A model generated the notes under the pieces. The model worked only from the letters and a program-made list of their open reading frames with translations. It searched no databases and was not told where the DNA came from. A program made the translations under genes and the position numbers. 26,824 bases of DNA from DATHTC01 sp035456465 (GTDB taxonomy: Bacteria > Actinomycetota > Thermoleophilia > Gaiellales > Gaiellaceae), in contig DATIDD010000074.1 in the NCBI GenBank assembly GCA_035456465.1, positions 1-26,824 of the forward strand, written 5' to 3'. Shown piece by piece: positions 22,223-26,824 of this stretch (position 1 is the stretch's first letter; every line of letters starts with the position of its first letter).

Positions 22223-23317
22223 GTGGTCGAGGAACGCGTGGTCCGCTTCAGGACGAGGACGGTCTTCGCGCTGATCGGGATCGTGATCGGCATCTTCATC
22301 CTGCTCAACCTCCTCTGGATGGCGCGGGAGGTGCTGACGTGGATCGTGATCGCGGTGTTCCTCTCGCTCGCGCTCAATCCGCTGGTCGAGTGGCTGCAGC
22401 TGCACGGCGTCCGGCGCCGCGGCGCTGCGGTCGCGCTGACGATGCTGGGTGTCGTGGCGCTGATCGCCGCCATCGGCGGCGCCTTCGTGCCGATTCTCGT
22501 CGACCAGGTCCGCGAGTTCGCCGACGCGGTTCCGGGCTACGTCGAGGACTTGACGAAGGGACGAGGGCCGTTGGGCTTCCTCGAGACCGACTACCAGATC
22601 GTCGAGCGCGTCCGCCAGGCGATCGCGGAGGGCGGCGCGGGCCGCGTCATCGGCTACTCGGGCACGGCGGTGGGCGTCGCCAAGGGCGTCGTCACCGTCG
22701 TCGTGGCGGCGATCACGATCTTCGTGCTCGTCATCTTCATGCTGCTCGAGGGGCCGCGGTGGGTCGAGCGGCTGCTCGGACAGCTGCCGGCGGACTCGCA
22801 GGACCGGTGGCGCCGCATCGCGGCCAAGGTGAACACGACCGTGGGCGGCTACGTGAGCGGCGCCCTCGTGATCGCGCTGATCGCCGGGATCACCTCGTCG
22901 GTGGTGCTGAGCGTCCTGGGCGTCTCCTACGCGATCGCGCTCGGCCTCCTCGTGGCGCTGCTCGACCTGATCCCCCTCGCGGGCGCGACCATCGCCACCG
23001 TGGTCGTCACGGCAGTCGCGTTCGTCGACCGGGGCTGGGTGATCGGGGTCACCGTGCTCGTGATCTTCGTCCTCTACCAGCAGCTGGAGAACCACCTGCT
23101 GTATCCGCTCGTCTACTCCCGGACGGTCGAGCTCTCGCCGCTCGCGATCCTCGTCGCGGTCCTCATCGGCGCGTCGCTGGCCGGGATCATCGGCGCGCTC
23201 GCGGCGATCCCGGTCGCCGGGACGATCCAGGTGCTGCTGCTCGAATGGCTCGAGTACCGGCGCGAGCGGCTGGCGGTGGTACGGGCGCAGCCGCCGCCGG
23301 AGGTGGGTACGGTTTAA
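22223..23317 (+). CDS. AI-2E/PerM-family membrane transporter
   Basis: 364 residues from a GTG at 22223. The protein opens with a cationic stretch, then TM helices TVFALIGIVIGIFILLNLLW and EVLTWIVIAVFLSLALNPLVEWL. The latter, with NPLV, is the family hallmark. A periplasmic amphipathic segment (about 95-145) precedes further helices, including TIFVLVIFMLLEGP, SGALVIALIAGITSSVVLSVLGV, LLVALLDLIPLAGATIA and YQQLENHLLYPLVYSRTVELSPLAILVAVLIG, all conserved in PerM/YdiK-type proteins. Members export autoinducer-2 or act as Na+/H+ antiporters; the role here is undetermined. Spacing suggests possible co-transcription with the PhoD-like gene. Confidence 0.9.
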   Translation: MVEERVVRFRTRTVFALIGIVIGIFILLNLLWMAREVLTWIVIAVFLSLALNPLVEWLQLHGVRRRGAAVALTMLGVVALIAAIGGAFVPILVDQVREFADAVPGYVEDLTKGRGPLGFLETDYQIVERVRQAIAEGGAGRVIGYSGTAVGVAKGVVTVVVAAITIFVLVIFMLLEGPRWVERLLGQLPADSQDRWRRIAAKVNTTVGGYVSGALVIALIAGITSSVVLSVLGVSYAIALGLLVALLDLIPLAGATIATVVVTAVAFVDRGWVIGVTVLVIFVLYQQLENHLLYPLVYSRTVELSPLAILVAVLIGASLAGIIGALAAIPVAGTIQVLLLEWLEYRRERLAVVRAQPPPEVGTV

Positions 23318-23342
23318 GCTTCTGCCGCCCGGTGCCGACGTC

Positions 23343-23885
23343 ATGGGGGTGCATCGCCTGACATCGAAGCTCGTCGCAGCTGTGCTCGTGGCCTGTCTCG
23401 CAGTCGCGGCTCCCGCAGCAGCCCGGGACTCCGGCTCGCGGCGGGTCAGCGCGCAGAACGCGCTCGAGCGCTCCCTGCTCGGCGAGATCAACGCGTACCG
23501 CGCGCAGCACGGCCTCCGGGCGCTCCGGCTCAACCGCCGGCTCGCGGCGGCGGCGGGTGCGCACTCGACGGCGATGATCGGCGCGGGCTTCTTCGCCCAC
23601 GAGTCGCGCGACGGCACGCCGTTCTGGCAGCGCGTAGCACGGTGGTACGCGAAGCGCGGCTACCGGTCGTGGGGCGTCGGGGAGAACCTGCTCTGGGCCT
23701 CTCCCGACGTGAGCGCCGGCGGCGCGCTGAAGATGTGGGTCGCGAGCCCGCCGCACCGCCGCAACCTGCTCAACCCGCGCTGGCGCGAGGTCGGCCTCGG
23801 CGCGCTCCACGCCTCGGCCGCGCCCGGCACGTTCGACGGCCGCGCGGTGACGGTGCTCACGGCCGACTTCGGCACCCGTCGCTAG
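23343..23885 (+). CDS. Secreted CAP-domain (SCP/PR-1-like) protein
   Basis: 180 residues from the ATG at 23343. A signal peptide (LTSKLVAAVLVACLAVAAPAAA) precedes the CAP domain. The domain reads LLGEINAYRAQHGLRALRLN, then H74 (AGAHSTAMI), the FFAHESRDG segment, GVGENLLWAS (Glu at 114) and WVASPPHRRNLLNPRWREVGLG with H138. These match the CAP tetrad. The bacterial family is extracellular, with unknown ligand or substrate. It starts 25 nt after the AI-2E-like gene and may be co-transcribed, although TACGGT at 23309-23314 could be its own -10 hexamer. It converges on tRNA-Arg, 1 nt from its 3' end. Confidence 0.9.
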   Translation: MGVHRLTSKLVAAVLVACLAVAAPAAARDSGSRRVSAQNALERSLLGEINAYRAQHGLRALRLNRRLAAAAGAHSTAMIGAGFFAHESRDGTPFWQRVARWYAKRGYRSWGVGENLLWASPDVSAGGALKMWVASPPHRRNLLNPRWREVGLGALHASAAPGTFDGRAVTVLTADFGTRR

Positions 23886-23886
23886 A

Positions 23887-23958
23887 CGCGCCCGGGAGGA
23901 TTCGAACCTCCGACCAACGGCTTAGAAGGCCGCCGCTCTTCCACTGAGCTACGGGCGC
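23887..23958 (-). tRNA. tRNA-Arg(TCT)
   Basis: The acceptor stem is GCGCCCG/CGGGCGC. The anticodon arm is GCGGC-CTTCTAA-GCCGT with TCT at 34-36, and the T arm is GGAGG-TTCGAAT-CCTCC. The discriminator is G and CCA is not encoded. A TACCCT -10 hexamer lies 9 nt upstream (23968-23973, minus strand). Confidence 0.95.
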
Positions 23959-24041
23959 AGGTCCCACAGGGTACGTCAGGCCGGTTTGGCCTCCTGCCGC
24001 CGGGGCACGCGACCCCTGTCAGCGACTCGGGAGGAGAGACG

Positions 24042-24632
24042 ATGGCGGGCGAGCTGCAGGGGAAGAGGGTGGCGATTCTCGCCGCCGACATGTTCGAGCG
24101 GGTCGAGCTGGTCGAGCCGCGGAAGGCGCTCGAGGACGCCGGGGCGAGAGTCGAGGTCGTCTCGCCGAAGGAGGGCGAGATCCAGGGCTTCGACCACTAC
24201 GACGCGTCCGACACGGTGCCCGTCGACCGCACCGTGGAGGAGGCGAGCGCCGACGACTACGACGCGCTCCTGCTCCCCGGCGGCGTCGGGAACCCGGACG
24301 CGCTCCGGACGGACGAGAACGCCGTCCAGTTCGTCCGCGGCTTCTTCGAGCAGGGAAAGCCCGTCGCCGCGATCTGCCACGCGCCGTGGACGCTGATCGA
24401 GGCCGGCGTCGTCGGCGGGCGGAGGCTCACGTCGTGGCCGTCGCTCCAGACCGACCTCCGCAACGCCGGCGCCGACTGGGTGGACGAGCAGGTCGTCGTC
24501 GACCGGGGCCTCGTCACCAGCCGCAAGCCCGACGACATCCCCGCGTTCAACGCGAAGATGCTCGAGGAGTTCGCGGAGGGGAGGCACGCGGACAAGGCCG
24601 CACGTGTCGGCACAGAGGCGGCCGGGTCCTAG
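24042..24632 (+). CDS. DJ-1/PfpI-family protein (protease/deglycase-like)
   Basis: 196 residues from the ATG at 24042, with GGAGAG upstream. The nucleophile elbow is AICHAPW with C112 and H113, and the conserved Glu lies near position 19 (DMFERVEL). LLLPGGVGNPDALR and the C-terminal VVVDRGLVTSRKPDDIPAF segment match PfpI-type class I glutamine amidotransferase-like proteins. The family includes ATP-independent proteases, deglycases and stress proteins, all cytoplasmic. The length is slightly above the usual 165-190 because of a charged C-terminal tail (FAEGRHADKAARVGTEAAGS). It is followed by repeat copy 3. Confidence 0.92.
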   Translation: MAGELQGKRVAILAADMFERVELVEPRKALEDAGARVEVVSPKEGEIQGFDHYDASDTVPVDRTVEEASADDYDALLLPGGVGNPDALRTDENAVQFVRGFFEQGKPVAAICHAPWTLIEAGVVGGRRLTSWPSLQTDLRNAGADWVDEQVVVDRGLVTSRKPDDIPAFNAKMLEEFAEGRHADKAARVGTEAAGS

Positions 24633-24660
24633 CCGCCTGCGGAACGAGGTGCCTCTCGCT

Positions 24661-24798
24661 TCCGGCGCGTTCCTGGGCGCCCGGAGCGAGGGAGGACAGT
24701 GCGGAGGCACGGCCTCCCTCGTGGAAGGCGCCAGGGACGCGAGGCGGCGGCGGAGCCGGGCTTCGCCCGGCGGGAGCCGTCGCCGGCCGGGGGCGAGA
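24661..24798 (+). repeat. Dispersed structured repeat, copy 3
   Basis: It has the same long form as copy 2, including the left part CCGGCGCGTTCC and GGGCG. The outer stem CGAGGGAGG/CCTCCCTCG encloses GTGC-GGAG-GCAC. The second hairpin here is GCCGGGC-TTC-GCCCGGC (24755-24771), where copies 1 and 2 have GCCCGGC-TTC-GCCGGGC: one C:G pair has become G:C on both sides. It fills the gap between the PfpI stop and tRNA-His. Confidence 0.7.
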
Positions 24799-24800
24799 GG

Positions 24801-24874
24801 GGTGGCGGAGGGGACTCGAACCCCCGACCACCGGGACCACAACCCGGGGCTCTACCAACTGAGCTACCGCCACC
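24801..24874 (-). tRNA. tRNA-His(GTG)
   Basis: The acceptor stem is GTGGCGG/CCGCCAC with an encoded G at -1 (24874) facing C73 (24801), the identity pair of tRNA-His. The anticodon arm CCGGG-TTGTGGT-CCCGG has GTG at 34-36. The T arm is GGGGG-TTCGAGT-CCCCT. TACACT at 24886-24891 (minus strand) is the likely -10. CCA is not encoded. Confidence 0.95.
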
Positions 24875-24956
24875 GCGCGCGGCCAAGTGTAGCCGCGGGA
24901 TCCGCGAGGCCCTGGACCGCGTACCCTGGAGACGAACGACCGAGAGGGGGGACCGG

Positions 24957-25865
24957 ATGAGACGCACGCTGCTCGTGCTCGCCGCGATCGCTGCGGTCGC
25001 CACCGGAGTGGCCGCGGGCGCGCCGCAGAAGGGGTTCCCGGAGACGATCCGACTGCCCGACGGCTTCCGGCCGGAGGGGATCGCGATCTCCGGCAGGACC
25101 TTCTACGTCGGCTCGATCCCGACCGGCGAGATCCGCCGGGGCGACCTGCGTACGGGCGCCTCTCGCCGCCTCGTCGCCGGCGAGGCGACCGGGAAGGCGG
25201 CGATCGGCATCGAGGTGCACCGCGGCCGGCTCTACGTCGCCGGCGGCCCGACGGGCAAGGCCTTCGTCTACGACGCGCGCACGGGAGCCGCCGTGGCCAC
25301 GCACCAGCTGGCGACGACGGCGGACACGTTCGTCAACGACGTCGCGATCCTGAACAACGGGGCGTGGTTCACGGACTCGCGCACCCCGGTCGTGTACCGG
25401 GTCGAGCTCGGTCGCGCCGGCCGGCCCGGCCCGGAGGTGCAGGCGATCGCGCTCACGGGCGCGATCCAGTACGGCCCCGGCAACAACGCGAACGGCATCG
25501 TCGCGGCGCCGGGCGGCCGGCTGATCATCGTCCAGAGCAACACCGGCAAGCTCTTCACGGTCACGCAGGGTGGCGTGACTGCGGAGATCGACCTCGGCGG
25601 CGCCACGGTCGTGAACGGCGACGGCCTCCTCCTGCAGGGCCGAACGCTCTACGTCGTCCAGAACCGCGACAACAAGATCGCGAAGATCGCGCTGAACGGG
25701 AGGATCACGTCGGGACGGATCGTCCGCTACCTCACGGATCCCGACTTCGACGTGCCGACGACGATCGACGACCTGGGGCGGCGGCTGTACGCCGTGAACG
25801 CCCGCTTCACGACGCCGCCGACGCCGACGACCCGCTACGACATCGTGCAGCTGCGCAAGCGGTAG
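24957..25865 (+). CDS. Secreted beta-propeller protein (SMP-30/gluconolactonase-like)
   Basis: 302 residues from the ATG at 24957, with AGGGGGG about 6 nt upstream and TACCCT (24922-24927) as a likely -10. The signal peptide is MRRTLLVLAAIAAVATGVAA. The mature protein consists of repeated beta-propeller blades: FRPEGIAISGRTFYVGSIP, KAAIGIEVHRGRLYVAGGP, FVNDVAILNNGAWFTDSRTP, NNANGIVAAPGGRLIIVQS, VVNGDGLLLQGRTLYVVQNR and VPTTIDDLGRRLYAVNARF. The N and D residues at blade starts resemble the metal site of SMP-30/gluconolactonase-like proteins. It is probably periplasmic or extracellular, as a lactonase or binding protein; the substrate is unknown. Confidence 0.82.
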   Translation: MRRTLLVLAAIAAVATGVAAGAPQKGFPETIRLPDGFRPEGIAISGRTFYVGSIPTGEIRRGDLRTGASRRLVAGEATGKAAIGIEVHRGRLYVAGGPTGKAFVYDARTGAAVATHQLATTADTFVNDVAILNNGAWFTDSRTPVVYRVELGRAGRPGPEVQAIALTGAIQYGPGNNANGIVAAPGGRLIIVQSNTGKLFTVTQGGVTAEIDLGGATVVNGDGLLLQGRTLYVVQNRDNKIAKIALNGRITSGRIVRYLTDPDFDVPTTIDDLGRRLYAVNARFTTPPTPTTRYDIVQLRKR

Positions 25866-25878
25866 GCGAATCCGCCGC

Positions 25879-25910
25879 GGGCCGCGCGCTGCGAGACTGG
25901 CGCGCGGCCC
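25879..25910. terminator. 11-bp perfect hairpin abutting the CopD-like start
   Basis: GGGCCGCGCGC (25879-25889) pairs with GCGCGCGGCCC (25900-25910) around a 10-nt loop. The right arm ends exactly before the GTG at 25911. It can terminate the propeller gene and would also bury the downstream start region. Confidence 0.55.
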
Positions 25911-26387
25911 GTGCACTTCGCCGCCCTGCTGCTCCACGTCCTCGCCGCCGCCGTCTGGGTCGGCGGCACGGTCGCGCTCGTCTTCGCCGGCGTCCCGGCG
26001 GTCCGCAAGGCGCCGGTCGACCTGCGGCCCGAGCTGTTCCGGACGCTCGGGCGGCGGTGGCGTCCGCTCGGGTGGGGGAGCCTCGCGGTCCTGGGCGTGA
26101 CCGGGCTCGCGCTCGCGCGGGAGCACTACGCCTTCCGCGGCTCGACGCTGCTCGACACCGACTTCGGGCGCGGCGTGCTCGCGAAGATCGTCCTGCTCGT
26201 CTACCTCCTCGTCGGGTCGTACCTCCACGACTACGTCCTCGGCCCGCGGCTCCAGGACCAGGTGCGCGCGGGGGCGCCGCAGACGATCCGCCCGTGGCTT
26301 CAGCGGCTCGGCTGGCTGAACTTCGCGGTGACGCTCGCGCTGCCCGTCCTCGGGGTCTGGCTCGCGTCGAAGGCGCACGGCTTCTAG
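25911..26387 (+). CDS. Small CopD-like/DUF-type membrane protein
   Basis: 158 residues from a GTG at 25911. Four membrane segments are seen: FAALLLHVLAAAVWVGGTVALVFAG, LGWGSLAVLGVTGLALA, GVLAKIVLLVYLLVGSYLHDYVLG and LGWLNFAVTLALPVLGVWLA. HVLAAAVWVGG is the hallmark opening of CopD-like and related heme/copper membrane proteins, with H9 a candidate ligand and H116 in SYLHDYVLGP another. Function may be copper handling or electron transfer, but cannot be assigned. No ribosome site is present; a strong hairpin ends at the start codon. Confidence 0.75.
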   Translation: MHFAALLLHVLAAAVWVGGTVALVFAGVPAVRKAPVDLRPELFRTLGRRWRPLGWGSLAVLGVTGLALAREHYAFRGSTLLDTDFGRGVLAKIVLLVYLLVGSYLHDYVLGPRLQDQVRAGAPQTIRPWLQRLGWLNFAVTLALPVLGVWLASKAHGF

Positions 26388-26410
26388 GGCATACTCGGGG
26401 CGATCTCCGG

Positions 26411-26482
26411 GGCCCCGTAGCTCAGCGGACAGAGCGGCAGACTTCGAATCTGCGTGCGGAGGTTCGACTCCTCCCGGGGCCA
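26411..26482 (+). tRNA. tRNA-Arg(TCG)
   Basis: The acceptor stem is GGCCCCG/CGGGGCC. The anticodon arm GCAGA-CTTCGAA-TCTGC has TCG at 34-36, and the T arm is GGAGG-TTCGACT-CCTCC. The discriminator is A and CCA is not encoded. CATACT at 26390-26395 is a probable -10. Confidence 0.95.
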
Positions 26483-26542
26483 CTGACCGAACGACCCTCC
26501 CGTCGGCCCGGATGGGGGCCGTACACGAGCGAGCCGGTCAGT
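26482..26542. terminator. Nested hairpin after tRNA-Arg(TCG)
   Basis: ACTGACCG (26482-26489) pairs with CGGTCAGT (26535-26542). Inside, CGGCCC and GGGCCG pair around GGATGG (26504-26521). The outer right arm covers the stop codon of the convergent partial gene, which fits a shared terminator. Confidence 0.42.
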
Positions 26543-26824
26543 CCCCGTTCGAGACGCGGCCCTGCGCGACCTCCCGGCAGGCGGCCGCGGCGGCGAGGCA
26601 GGCCTCGCGGGCGGCGGCCAGCCAGTGGGCGCCGTCGCGCTCGCACGCCTCCGCGCACGCGGCGCAGGCGGTGGCGGTGATGTCGAGGAGCACCGCGCCC
26701 CGACCGTCCGGCTCGGCCGACAGCGACTCGGAGGCCAGCGTGCTCGTGGCGGCCGCGAGCAGCAGCGCGTTCCCGAGCGAGCCGTTCCGCGGCGCGTCGC
26801 GCGTCCGGAGCCGGACGTATGCCT
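26538..26824 (-). CDS. Cys-containing helical protein, N-terminus beyond window
   Basis: The minus-strand frame is open from the window edge to a TGA at 26538-26540, giving 94 residues. It reads AYVRLRTRDAPRNGSLGNAL, then an Ala-rich helix, and ITATACAACAEACERDGAHW, LAAAREACLAAAAACREV and a short polar end. Cysteines spaced as CxxCxxxC on one helix and CxxxxxxC on the next resemble four-helix Cys-rich proteins such as the DUF326/copper-storage families. The number of cysteines here is lower, so the assignment is tentative. Its start is not visible. Confidence 0.6.
   Translation of the reverse strand, partial: AYVRLRTRDAPRNGSLGNALLLAAATSTLASESLSAEPDGRGAVLLDITATACAACAEACERDGAHWLAAAREACLAAAAACREVAQGRVSNGD

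Noticed and set aside
20645..23617. 990-codon minus-strand open frame across the PhoD-like and AI-2E genes
   Set aside because: Antisense shadow; includes runs of Arg/Asp/His only.

Overview
The window is about 26.8 kb of very GC-rich chromosomal DNA. TGA is a common stop codon, GTG starts are frequent, and genes are packed on both strands. Gene content (IspH, a divergent isoleucyl-tRNA synthetase, a CtaG-like protein, a multi-GAF sensor kinase, tRNAs without encoded CCA) suggests an actinobacterial lineage, most like Thermoleophilia (Gaiellales/Solirubrobacterales). That placement is an inference from protein style, not from a marker search.

Left part (1-3583, minus strand): a probable operon reading right to left. 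It holds a carboxylate-amine ligase (GCS2 family), a secreted M14 metallocarboxypeptidase-like protein, a peroxiredoxin, and a large membrane protein that runs off the window. The peroxiredoxin frame is interrupted by one UGA exactly where the peroxidatic cysteine belongs. A hairpin with the geometry of a bacterial SECIS element follows 21 nt later. It is therefore read here as a selenocysteine peroxiredoxin, the most notable item in the window.

3.6-6.6 kb: a serine beta-lactamase-like hydrolase, a cyclic-nucleotide-binding protein coupled to a diacylglycerol-kinase-like protein, a roughly 51-residue acidic small protein, and a DUF2231 membrane protein. 6.6-11.6 kb: thioredoxin, ileS with both class I signature motifs altered, a lipoprotein, and ispH. 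11.6-12.2 kb is non-coding but highly structured: two copies of a dispersed repeat (a third copy lies at 24.7 kb), a long hairpin, a palindromic operator-like motif and a promoter. 12.2-16.6 kb: a 1306-residue membrane sensor with five GAF domains, a PAS domain and a histidine-kinase core whose phosphoacceptor His is Gln, followed by a single-domain response regulator.

16.6-26.8 kb: an EamA transporter, tRNA-Pro, an FMO-like flavoprotein coupled to a CtaG-like membrane protein, tRNA-Gly, a two-TM potassium channel, a PhoD-like phosphatase, an AI-2E/PerM transporter, a CAP-domain secreted protein, tRNA-Arg(TCT), a DJ-1/PfpI protein, repeat copy 3, tRNA-His, a secreted beta-propeller protein, a small CopD-like membrane protein, tRNA-Arg(TCG) and a partial Cys-containing helical protein.

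At least seven genes have a TAnnnT -10 hexamer only 6-9 nt before the start codon, which points to widespread leaderless transcripts. No CRISPR, prophage, insertion sequence or selenocysteine machinery gene was seen.
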